From Glomus cerebriforme (lineage: Eukaryota > Glomeromycota > Glomeromycetes > Glomerales > Glomeraceae), in contig QKYT01000103.1 in assembly GCA_003550305.1 (NCBI GenBank), positions 193,381 to 257,380 of the forward strand: DNA of 64,000 bases, read 5' to 3'. This document shows, in pieces, positions 47,229 through 58,337 of this stretch; position 1 is the first letter of the stretch; every line of letters begins with the position of its first letter. The notes beneath the pieces were generated by a model. The model worked only from the letters and a program-made list of their open reading frames with translations. It had not been told where the DNA came from and did not search any database. The translations under genes were made by a program, and so were the position numbers.

Positions 47229-48971
47229 TAGTGTTCTGAAAAAAATCTGATCTGATCTGAAACTGCAAATTTGATTTGAAACAGATTCAGATCAGTTTGC
47301 AAATTTAAGATCTGTAGATTTGATCTGAAGTAAATAAATCTGATCTGAATCTGATCAGATCAGATCAGATTATAGTATAAAAAAATCCAGATCTGATTTA
47401 ATTAGATTCAGATCTTTATATATTAAATATGATAAATAAAAAAAAAAGTTTTTTTTTTATTTTTATCTTTTTTAGAGACGTTAAAGATGGAATTTGGATA
47501 ACTGAATGAACAGTTCCTAAATGAACTAAAGGTGAGTTCATTCTTTTTTTACTTTATTTTTTTAGGAAAAGTAATTAACATTCCCTTTTCTCTTTTTTTA
47601 GAAAACTGGATAAATGAATGAAGCTGAATAAACAGAACTTAAATAAATGAATTAAGAGGTTAGTTCATTCACTTCATTCATTTTTTTACTTTCAGAGAAT
47701 GTAATTAATATTTCCCTTCTCTTTTTTTTAGAAAACCAGATGAATGAATGAAGCCAAATGATTGAGATCTTAGACGAACGTAAGTTCATTTTTTTTTACT
47801 TTATTAATTATTAGAGAAAGTAATTAATATTTCCTTTTCTTTTTTTTTAAAAAAAACTGGATGAATGAACAAAGCTGAATAAACAGAACTTAAACGAATA
47901 AACTAAAAGGTTAGTTTATTCATTTCTTTTATTTTTTACTTTTAAGGAATATAATTAATATCTCCTTTCTCTTATTTTTAGAAAACTGGATAAACAGATA
48001 AAGTTAAATGAATAGAACTTGAACAAACGAACAGTTTGTTTATCTCTTTTCTTTTTTTACTTTCAGAGAACATAATTAATATCTCCCTTCTCTTCTTTTA
48101 GAAAACTGAATGAATAATTAGATTCAGATCGGTTTAGTTTCAGATTTGAATTAGTTTCAGTTAGTATTTCACATGAATCGAATCAAATCAAATTGAATTA
48201 GATTTGAATTCAATTCAATCAAATCACAAATTATTCAAATTCAATTCAAAATTCAATCGAATTAAATCAAATTAATTTGGATTTGTTGATTTGATTTGAT
48301 TTGATTCAATTCAGATTTGATTTGAATTCAATTTGATCTGATCTGATTTGAATTTGAATACAATATGCCATTATATCCATACCTATAAATTATAGTAAAA
48401 ACTAATAAAAATTAAAAATTAAAAAGAAATATAATAAAATATTGAGAAATTAGAAGTTTTTAATAAATTTATTTAAAAGAAAGTAATAAATTAACAGTTC
48501 TTTTTGAAAAATAATAGAAAAGGTAAAGGTAATTAGCAAGCTGTATCCATATATTATTATATCGATACAAAAAAAATTATAATCGACAAATCAGAATCCA
48601 AATTAATTCAGTTAAATCAAATTTGATTCAAATTCAATTTGGATTTATAAATCGAAACTAATTAAATCAAATTCAGATTTGATATCAAATCCAAATTTGA
48701 GATTTAAATTTGATTCATGATTTAAAAATTTTGAATCAAATCAAATCAAATTCAATTTGGTTGAATCGTCTATAAAATACTAGTTTCAGTTCAGTTCAGT
48801 TTCAGATTAATTAGTAAATCCAAATCAGTTCAGTTCAAATCTGGATCAGTTTTAGATTATTTTAGATCAGATCTAGTCAGATTTAGATTAGTTCAGATCT
48901 GTTTCAGATCAGATTTAGATCAAATCAGATTTAAATCAAATCTGATCTGAATTAATCTGTTCAGAATACTA
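47229..48971 (+). mobile_element. Array family D element, hAT-like
   Basis: The ends are TAGTGTTCTGAA and, on the complement, TAGTATTCTGAA. The flanking octamers ACCTCTAT (47221-47228) and ATCTCTAT (48972-48979) differ by one C/T. Subterminal zones consist of AGATCTGATCTGAA-type words. The module array is at 47440-48120: six units with TTAATATTTCCC, TCTTTTTTTAG, an AAAACTGGATGAATGAA... cassette and GTAAGTTC, GTGAGTTC or GTTAGTTC. A further hAT-like MITE is nested at 48162-48782. Confidence 0.8.
48162..48782. mobile_element. hAT-like MITE nested in the family D element
   Basis: The ends are TAGTATTTCACATGAATCG and, on the complement, TAGTATTTTATAGACGATTC, with the perfect octamer GTTTCAGT on both sides (48154-48161 and 48783-48790). 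Both arms are AAATCAAATTCAATT-like inverted repeats around an AT-rich centre. No coding capacity. This is the third level of nesting at this place (retroposon iii, then D, then this). Confidence 0.8.
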
Positions 48972-50295
48972 ATCTCTATTCCTCTATTCTACCAGGTCAG
49001 ATTTTAGCGGTGCTGTAGATATTCCAGCTGAATTGAGATGACTGCTTACACTATCTCATCAATAATTTTTATCTAAAATTTTTGGACATAGAATCTACAA
49101 TATCCAGTAATTTTTCTTCCAGAATAAACCAATTTCTAATAATTCAGAACTGATCTTTTTGATTTATCAAATTGAGATGGCTATTTACACAAAACTTTTA
49201 TGGCTCATTTTTCTGACCCTTAAAAAGAATCTTTATCTTTGATATATTTATTGCAGAAAGAAAACTATTTTACTAACAGCCTAATAAACTAATTATCTCA
49301 CATTAATATATTCTGATTATACATTCCATATCTTCTGTAACTTTTTAACTTTTTTTAGATTTTCTAATAATAATATAATACTTTACCTTAAGGAACTAAA
49401 AAAGGGATCACTATTTGTGAAACAAAAACTAAGGGAAATATAATAAAAAGAGAATTAATCACTAATAAGTGATTGACTATTAATCAATTTTTTGGATATT
49501 TCTCTATTTCTTACCTAAGGGATTGCTATAGTCAAGCAAAGCTATGGAACTAAGGTATCTCCAAATATTTGAAATCTAAAATAACAGTAGAGTCCCTAAC
49601 TGGTTTAGCATTTGTTTTCATGAATATTCAGAAACACTGATGCCTTTCTTTACACATTTATAAAATGACTTAAAATTATTAAAAAAAGGTAATTTTTACT
49701 AAACTTTTATGCCAAAAAAAGACTTTTTCTGCTACACTAAACCTATATATTAACTCTGCAAAAAATACTTTACTTTCAAAAAAACTTCATATTAGACTCA
49801 CTTTTGGGTCTATCAAAAGTCACAAGTTCTACTTTTTTATCTTGTGTTCATAGAAGATACTTTAGAATACTAAATAGTCCTTTAGATATTAATTTAGAAT
49901 AAGGTATAGGTGATTAGAAGTTATTATGAATCTGATTTATGAAGAAATTTAGTAAATTAAAGATTATTATTTATACTATTTAAAACTTTCTAGTTAACTC
50001 TAGCAATGTAGAATAATTTTTTCTAAAACTAAAAAATTACTTTCTTAGTGCAAAATAGTAAAAAGTGCAACTTTCTTTCCTAAACGGAAGAAATAGATGT
50101 AGAGATCAGCAGAAAAAGTTGCCTTCTATATATTAGAATTATTAAATTTATTTTTACTTTTTTTTCTATATTTATTTGAAAAAAAATTAAAAGTTTTCAA
50201 ATAAAAATAATATTATAGAGTAATATTTTTGAATTATTATTTTAAAGATCTTTAGTTAAAAAATAAAATTATACAAAAAAAATAAATCAATATTT

Positions 50296-51932
50296 TTTTT
50301 TTTTTTTTTTTTTTTTTTGAAACGCGCTGAATCATGAACTTTATTCTGTACATCGGTGGACGTTGTCCAGTATACAATAACAAATAAAATTATATAGCTC
50401 AGAAGAAAACCTCCAACTAAATGGAAAATTCCAACGCGTTGCACTTACGTAGCATGAGTCCTCAGAGTGAGGACTGAAAGCAAGACCTCCTTAGATATTA
50501 GATGCTCTGATTCTCCCCCATACCCCAGTGCTAGCACCAAATAAAATAATTCTTTCAATCAACCCTTCCAAATCTCCCCACAACCTCATTGGGTCTTCGA
50601 ACTAGTACGATTTGTTATAAATGACGGATTACATTTGTAAAAGGAATTATAGAAGCCGGCTACTAGTACCAACCTCCAGAAAGAAAGAAAAACTAAACTA
50701 ATACTAAAACTAAAATACATAAGAAGAAAAAGATCTACTTCTACCTCTCACCTTCCCTACCAAAACCAGTAGTTGTCGCCCTATCGGATATTACAAGTGA
50801 ATCGAGTCGACTGCTTACATTGATACGTCCGAAGGCCATCACACCCTACTTTGCCTACCTACATGACAGTAAAGTCGCCGCGCCCTGGTAGGTGTACTTC
50901 CCGAAATAAGCCAATTCCTCACGGCCTAGAGATATCCTATATTTGAACTGGAGAATCGAGACGACTACTTACCCAAGACTTTTACGGACCACCTTCTCTA
51001 ACCCTATCGAAGAATCCAGATCCTTGATATACCTATTGCAGAAAAATACAACATCCTGCTCCCAGCACCCTCAAACTTCCTACCCAATTAACATACCCAA
51101 CCGTGTCACCCAACGTTTCCGCACCTTTTATACTTTTTATTAATTTTTCTATTCAACTACTAATGACATCACCTTAAGGGGCAAAATTAGGGATCACCAT
51201 CTGTGAAACAAAAACCTAGGAATGTGTTACAACAAGGGAACCAATCATCAACAGATGATCGACTGTCAATCAAAATTTCCAGTACCCCCCCATCTCCCGC
51301 CAGAGGACACCACTCCGCAGTAGTTCTTCCAAATCCGCAGCCAAGGATTTTGCAGTTCGGTATAGCGGTATATGTTTATGTTCCAACGCCGGTTCGGTTA
51401 TTTGTCTTTACGAGCCTGAAAATTCTAATGCCTTCCACCTTTCCACCAACAAAAATGAAATATAAAATTATAATAAGGGAATATTCACCAAACTTATACT
51501 CCAGAAAAGCCTCTCCCTGCTAAGCCAAGCCCATACGACAACTCAGTGAAAAACCACTTCACTTCCAAAGAAACTCTGCGCTAAGCCTGCTCCAGGGTCC
51601 ACAAGGAGCAGCCACAAGTCCAACCCGTCGGTCTTGTGCACATAGAGCGTATCTTAGAATACCAAACGACCGCTCAGGTATCAACTTTAGAGAAAGACGT
51701 AGGTGACTGAAAATTATGTTGACCTGACTTGCAGAGAAACTTGGTATGCCGGACACTAAATAACAAACTTTCTAAACCTCTCTAGTTAAGTCCAACGTCG
51801 TAGAGCAACTTTTCCTATGACTAAAAGACCGCTTTCTTAGGGCAAAACGGCCAAAAAGCGCAACTTTTCTTTCCAAAACTTCTTCGGAGAAATGGGCGTA
51901 GGGATCAGCAGGGAGAGTTGCCCCCATTATTC
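50296..51932 (-). mobile_element. Retroposon family R, young GC-rich copy iv, poly(A)-ended
   Basis: Element sense is the minus strand. The poly(A) tail is the T-run 50292-50318, preceded in element sense by CAGAATAAAGTTCATG. The 5' end is GGGGGCAACTCTCCCT (complement of 51909-51925). A 17-bp duplication AAAATAAATCAATATTT flanks it (50279-50295, 51933-51949). It is about 45% GC and has no reverse transcriptase or other recognisable product; the open frames at 50943, 51203 and 51559 are short. A perfect-arm hairpin GTCCTCACTCTGAGGAC lies near 50457-50473. It shares its 5' region of about 330 nt, a middle block (GATTGGTTCCC...TTTCACAGATGGT) and a GAAGACCC...GGGGAGATTT block with copy ii. It is a different subfamily from copy ii. 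Confidence 0.85.
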
Positions 51933-51949
51933 AAAATAAATCAATATTT

Positions 51950-54372
51950 AAATATTATACATAAATATTTTTTTATATAAAAGTTTAATACTCATTAATA
52001 TTAATTAAAGCAAATATAAAGTTTACTTTTTTTATAAGATTACTTAATATAAATATTTTTATTAGATTTAAATTAATTAAATTTGAAATTATTTATTTAT
52101 TAATCTATTTTTTTTATTTTTTTTCTATATAAAATAAATATTAGAATTACTATTTTAATACTTATATATTAAATTATAAATATTATCCAAATTAAATTTT
52201 AAGAATTTCAAATTAATATATATATTTTAGTTATCATAATTTTAAATTATTTAAAATTTTAGTGATATTTATATATTAAATTATTTTTTCATACAGATTT
52301 TTAATATTCCTTTCTTTATTCTCAAGTAATAATCTATAGAAGTATTATTATAATTCTTATTATAACTAAAAGAAATACTAATAAATTAAAATATTTACTG
52401 CAATATATATAAAAAGTTTTTTTTTATCTAGAAATTTCTTAGATATTCTATTAATTAAATATATTAATTTTCAAAAAATATTTTAAATAAAATATAAATA
52501 CAAATGCATTATATTTTTAGTATTTTATCATTATATTTAAAATAAAAATTACTAAATATTTTAATTATTTTAGAATTTATAAAATTTTATAAAGTTTTAA
52601 CTATTTTATAATATTATTTTTTGATTTCAAATAATTAATAAAATATTTAAAAGCAATGTTTATAAATAAAAATTACGTAAAAAAAAAATTAAAAAATATA
52701 AAATATAATATAGATTTGATAATATATATTTTAAATTAAGAGTGAATTTATTTTTTACCCTAAGTAAGATTCACTATTATTCACCTCTTTCAAGTCATAA
52801 ATTATCAGAAATGTTAAAAATAATATTTATAACTTTTATTAAGGTTTTAAGTAAATTTGTAGAATAGGCAAAATTATCTATAAATTATAATTTTAAAGGC
52901 TATATAAAGCTTATATTAAGTTTTATTTTAAAATTTTTTTTTTCATAAAAATTGTTATTTTGTTTTTTGAAAATGATCAGCAAATAATCTAAAATTACTT
53001 AGCAAAATTAAGAGATTTAGCAAATAGGCGAAATGACAAAATGTAGTAATTTAATGAAACTATATTAAAGTCTTATTAAAACATTATTAGTGAAACTTGA
53101 CAAAAAATGAAACCTATTGAAATCTATTATAAATGGTGAAACTAATAAAACTTTGATAGTAAAAATTTGGTGAAACTAAATGCAGAATTTTAGAAGAGTT
53201 TAAACAAACAATCCTAAAATAATCGATATAATGTCATTTTATATATTAAATTTAAGGAAAGAAGAAATTACTTAGGTGAGAAATAAATTTTTTCTTAAAT
53301 TAAAATAATATATAAAAAGATATAAAAAAAAATTATAATTTAAAATATTATTAATTTAATATTTTATCTTATTTTTGATAATTAAATAGATTATACAGTA
53401 AATGGTAAATTACAAATTTAGTATTTTATATTTTATTTTTAGCAATTAAAAAAGTAATAAATAATAAAATTGCAAAATCAGTATTTTATACTTCTATTTT
53501 AATAATCAAAAATAAAATAAATATAGATTGCAGATTTAATATTTTGTGCCTTATTTTTAACAATTAAATAAACTAGTCTTAATAATGCATATTGTTCTTT
53601 TAATCTTCTAATCTTTTAATCTTTCAGATTAAATCTTAAATAAATTAAATTGCATATAATTTTTAACAGTATAATTTTAGTTTTTTTGGGAAGAGTTAGA
53701 TAATGATTGAAGATAATTCTTAGCTACAAGATTTTTCTCTTAAATCTCCTCTTTGCGCAACAAGTTATGCTTTTCTAATATAGAGGGTATATTCGTGATT
53801 TATCTCTACATAATTATGTATTCTTAATAGAATTTTAATAATTATAATAAATACGATTAACTTGTTTAAAAAAAAACAGTATAATTTTGGTTAAAAATAT
53901 TAAAAAATACTATGTTCAGTTATAATTAAATCTTAAATAAAATCAAAAAAAAGTAAAAAGATACTACAACTAGCACATGATTTCTTTTTTAGCATAGTAA
54001 ATTACAATAATTTGGCATTATATTTTATAATTTAAACTGAAATTAACTAAAACTAATTATATAAAATTATGTAATTTGACTATATCTTTTAATTACAATT
54101 TGTGATTTTTTTTTGAATAATAAATAAAAGAAAATACAGATAATAAGATTTAGCAATCAAAAGCAACTAGAAAAATATTAATACTGGTTTAATATCTTGG
54201 TAATAAAAAGAATATAAAATTAAATAAAAGTATGAATATCTCTTTAATAATAAAATAATTATAAAGTATTGTAAATATTTTGGTAATAAAAAGTGTTCAA
54301 AATGATAAAAATAGATAGATATTAATTGGCTATAAAAAAAGATCTAAATCACTGAAAACAGTAATTAGATAA
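51950..54372. other. Very AT-rich stretch
   Basis: About 2.4 kb without recognisable genes. It contains one reverse-oriented family E repeat at about 52975-53215 (complement ATTTATAATAGATTTCAATA, TAATAAGACTTTAATATAGT). Confidence 0.5.
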
Positions 54373-54374
54373 TA

Positions 54375-54853
54375 CAATTAGACCTCCATACAATCACCCT
54401 CTATATAATAACACCTCTTTATAAGAACTCATTTTTGCAAAACCAATTTAAACACTATTAAATCACTTCTTTATAATCACAAAACAGTTATAATCACTAT
54501 TACCACATTTTTCTAAACACATATATTATTTTTGTTAATAATTTACCCTCCAATTAATCACATAATTTTTTGATTGGTTATAAATCTCCTTATAAATGCA
54601 TGTATGATCATATAATACATATAATAACATTAATACATTTAACATTTAGTATAATATACAATATAATAATAACATTTAATAACACTTGTAAATATATTTT
54701 TTTTACTGATAGCGATGTAAAATTCTATATAATCACTTCACATAATTTTTAATATAGTGGGGATTATAGGAAGGTTACCTTTTTACAATAACACCTCTAT
54801 ACGATCACCAATTTTTGCAGAACTGAAGAGGTGATTATATGGAGGTCTGACTG
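54375..54853 (+). mobile_element. Tigger/pogo-like MITE, longer relative
   Basis: The right end GAGGTCTGACTG|TA (54854-54855) and the left end TA|CAATTAGACCTCCATACA match the family at 2560-2755. The interior (479 bp) carries further ATAATCAC/GTGATTAT words and an unrelated centre. TA is on both sides. Confidence 0.7.
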
Positions 54854-54855
54854 TA

Positions 54856-56189
54856 GTATTTATAACTAGATCATAGTTTACTTATAACTAAATAATACAA
54901 TATATAATGATAAAACAGACTAATAGACTAAATTCAATAAAACTATATTTTTAGATTTTCTGTAAAATGTTTTTTAATAAAGTAGAAAGTTAGAATATTT
55001 TACTATTAAACCAAATATTTTGATCACTTTAGCTTGACTAGAATTATGTGTAAAATCTGCTAAAATTACTTTTATCCAGTCATTAATCACATAAATCTGG
55101 CCAGAATTAAGAATTATAACTTAAACTTTATAAATTTAACCAATAAAATTGCAAGTTTAAGAATTATACTGTATGATATAATATATAAATTTAAAATTTT
55201 TTGTTAAGACTAAGTTGCATGCACTGTTAAAAAGTTATATATATTAAATAGCCTCATATTTAGAATAGATGATTTTTTATATAATGATTTTCATAATTAA
55301 ATAAATAATAAAAAATTAGGATTACTAAATTTATAAATCCCTTTCTGTTAAATATTTGAATATCAAAAATAAAAAGTGTCAATAATTAACTAAAAATAGT
55401 TAATATTTAATATTTGCATCACAATTACGGATATTCTTTAGCACTTCTTTTTGGAACAAAATCAATGTCATTATGCATGAAAGCATACAATAATCGGAAA
55501 TTTGCATTTGATTGGTTAGGCCCGAATTTCCGAAATGCCGACATCCGATTTCGAGAATCATCTTTTATTTTGTATTATCAGGTTTAGCATAATTGTTATA
55601 AATCATATTATTATCGAAAATGAACAATTTTATACAATCAATAAGTTTTAGATTTTATACTAATCTATATACAGTATAAAGGCAAAAACAAGTTCATTTT
55701 ACATTTTGACATTTGTTCTAAAATATCCATTGATCAACGCACGCGCCGTTATACCTGCCAATTTATACTCATGTCATAATATGTACGACCAAAATGTAAT
55801 CCAGCTGATAGGTCATATTTATTTTGGTAAACAAGTTGTGTGATTGATAACCGCAGTAGTTCGGTTATACCAATTTAAACTATTTATATTAAATGGCGGG
55901 CTCAATTCTATAAGTATAATCCACTGAATAATCATATTGTTTTAGTAATATTTTCATTTTTGTAATAATATATGACTATTAAAATGATGGGATAGCCAAC
56001 TTTTTTCATTGCCCGCGGCACATGGCATTTAATGGCAATAGGGTAAGTATAGAAATATATATATATATACTTGCCCACCGATCGGTTGTGTTTTTTTTTA
56101 AAAAAAAAAAAAAAAATCAAATTTTATTAGTTCCTTTTTTCTCAATAATTTTATTTTTACTTTACTGCGCATATAAAAATTTCAACACA
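54856..56189. other. Intergenic and upstream region of the 56190 gene
   Basis: No coding features. From about 55480 the base composition rises slightly (GCACGCGCCGTT near 55739, GCCCGCGGCACATGG near 56011), which suits a promoter or 5' leader. The plus-strand frame from 56022 includes a poly(A)/poly(T) run and is not believed to be coding before 56190. Confidence 0.4.
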
Positions 56190-56867
56190 ATGTCATTACA
56201 AGATAATTTCTCAAATTTCCCTCCATTAGAAAAAGCAATAAGACTTTCAACATATTTAATTTGTGATCGTCCAGCAAGAGAAATACGAAATTGTTTAAAC
56301 GAATTAATAAATTCGATTAATAAACAACTTTCAGTTATGACTTCGATTCCAAAGAGAAGAGCTTCTTTTTCTGCTAAAACAACAATATATGGTAGTAACA
56401 CAATAAACACAATAAACACAATAAATACTCAAAATATTCCTACTAGAACTCCTAGTCGTACACCGAGTCGTACTCCTACAACTCCAAGGTATTCCATATC
56501 TCCCAAAACACCAACTACACCAACTACACCACGAGTTCTAACGCATCATAAATCATCTCATACGATTTCAAATAATAATTCTATTAATAATAATAATAAT
56601 GTATCCAAGCAAGTTATTAAAACTCCTTATTATTGGCAAACACTTTATATAAATACGAAGATATGTTTAATGGATTTAGAATATTGGGAAAGAGGTATAG
56701 GACATCCTGAAAATAGAACCTCGGATTCGTTTTTTAAACAACCTAATTTAATAAAGATCTGTTTAGAAGTTAAAACTATGGATCAAAAAAAAGTAATTGA
56801 AAGCATCTTGACTGATTTAGGTAAAATACAAGAAGTTGTTTTAGAAAAAGTCATCAGAGTAGAATGA
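56190..56867 (+). CDS. 225-aa protein with Thr/Pro-repeat linker, unknown function
   Basis: I start at MSLQDNF (56190) because the in-frame extension upstream is low-complexity. Residues 1-55 are well ordered and helical (FPPLEKAIRLSTYLICDRPA REIRNCLNELINSINKQLSV). Residues 70-125 are a disordered, Ser/Thr/Pro-rich linker (TRTPSRTPSRTPTTPR, TPTTPTTPR) with many TP sites that could be phosphorylated, followed by an Asn-rich run. Residues 140-225 are again ordered (YWQTLYINTKICLMDLEYWE, IKICLEVKTMDQKKVIESIL, ILTDLGKIQEVVLEKVIRVE). No signal peptide or membrane segment is visible. I do not recognise the family. The frame is intact and single-exon, so it is probably a real gene. It lies head-to-tail-opposite to the F-box gene downstream (convergent). 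Confidence 0.75.
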   Translation: MSLQDNFSNFPPLEKAIRLSTYLICDRPAREIRNCLNELINSINKQLSVMTSIPKRRASFSAKTTIYGSNTINTINTINTQNIPTRTPSRTPSRTPTTPRYSISPKTPTTPTTPRVLTHHKSSHTISNNNSINNNNNVSKQVIKTPYYWQTLYINTKICLMDLEYWERGIGHPENRTSDSFFKQPNLIKICLEVKTMDQKKVIESILTDLGKIQEVVLEKVIRVE

Positions 56868-58337
56868 AGGTCTTAAGTAAGAATAGATGATCCCTTTTTT
56901 TTTTTGTAAAATATTACAGTTTAGGCATTATTTTTTTTTCAAATAAGCATGTTTCATCTTAACATACACAACACCACATTTTGCATTCTTAATAATTTAA
57001 TTATTTTTTTAAGATTTAAAAATCATTTATATATTTTTATTCATGATAAAACATAAAAAAAAACAAAAATAATTTAATGTATAAAACTTTCAAATTAAAA
57101 ATAAAATAAATAAAATAAGTGATATTAAAAAAAAAATTATATTTAATTTTTGAGTTTTTTAAGTATCTATTGTCGTTTGCCAAATGGTCAAAGAAATTGA
57201 CCGCAGCCAAATGCTAATCACTACTTAATAAGTTGTATTAATACCTGATTACTTCATAGCAAAATTTAGTCAGGTTTGGGCGTTTGTCCTGCCAAATGGT
57301 CAGGCCGCAGTGAAAATGCCCCAATACAGCAATACTCGATACCGGACTTATTCTGTATATTGAAACTATTCAATATTTATATGTTCTCACATATAGTGAG
57401 AAAATAAAATAAAATCATTATATCGAATTTTTAATATAAATCGGATATATAGAATATTGGTAGTCCTCCAAGAATGAATATTCCTACAGTACCTCAATCT
57501 TAATCCTAACACTAATACAGTGATACTAACGCTATAACTCTAACATAATACATATCATATACAGTATAAATGTACAGCAGAATGTTTGTTCTTACGATAA
57601 CACGTGACATATCATGCGATTAAAATCACGGAATGTCGGGAATGTCATCGCATTTTTTTTGATGAATGTATTTATATTTTAATCTTAAAGTCTTATAGTT
57701 TTCTTACCTGAATTCCCGTTTAAAATTTAATCCCGGCACTACAGTTGATAACCATGAAAAAGAATCAATTAAGATAATTAAGGGTTTTTTTTTCCGCAGA
57801 ATATCGTGAAAACGTATAGGTCTGCTGAGCAAATGCCTCTCGTAGTTTCAAGTAATGACCTCTATAAGAAACTTTTGTAAAAACTCAATTCAAAGTAAAG
57901 GTGTTAGTAATAAGTAATTCAACAATTCAACAAAATATAACAAAATAATGATTCTATCTTCAAAACAAGTAGTAGTGATCCATCTTCAAACCTATTCAAA
58001 TAAAAGAAATCCTTTTTTTTTTTTTTTTTTTGATATAAATAATTTTGGCATAAATTTTTATTATTATTATAACGTAAAAATTAATAGTTAAATAAAATAT
58101 TAAAGAATACCTTATTAAAATTCATATAGCCCACCCCCTCCTAAGAGCGGCACATAGACACTTAGATATTTTTTTTTAAAAAAATTAATGATGTACTGTA
58201 CAATAATTATTAATACATAAAATGACCTAATCTAATAATCATATTAAAGAAAAAAAAATATATATTATAAATCCCTTAAATTAAATATATCAGATATATA
58301 TAAATTATAATTTTTTTTTAAAAAAAAAATTAAAAAG
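56868..58337. other. Convergent intergenic region
   Basis: Contains a short repeated block GCCAAATGGTCA...GACCGCAG / GCCAAATGGTCAGGCCGCAG (about 57178-57213 and 57289-57313) that may be the ends of a small element, and poly(T) runs at 56897, 58013 and 58171. No genes seen. Polyadenylation of both flanking genes must occur here. Confidence 0.4.

Larger units (their letters stand above)
46822..50125 (-). mobile_element. Retroposon family R, old AT-shifted copy iii (interrupted)
   Basis: Aligned with copy iv by ATGAGTCCTCAGAATGAGGA (46829) against ATGAGTCCTCAGAGTGAGGA, GGCTACTAGTACCA, TTTATGG(C/A)(T/C)CA, GGGATCACTATTTGTGAAAC and the end block 49735-50125. A family D element (47229-48971) lies inside. 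Substitutions relative to the GC-rich copies are overwhelmingly C to T and G to A. Its 3' tail and target duplication are no longer visible. Confidence 0.7.

Noticed and set aside
50943..51756. Short open frames within retroposon copy iv (66, 106 and 65 aa)
   Set aside because: They are not conserved in copies i, ii or iii, lie on both strands, and show no recognisable domain. They are explained by the higher GC content.
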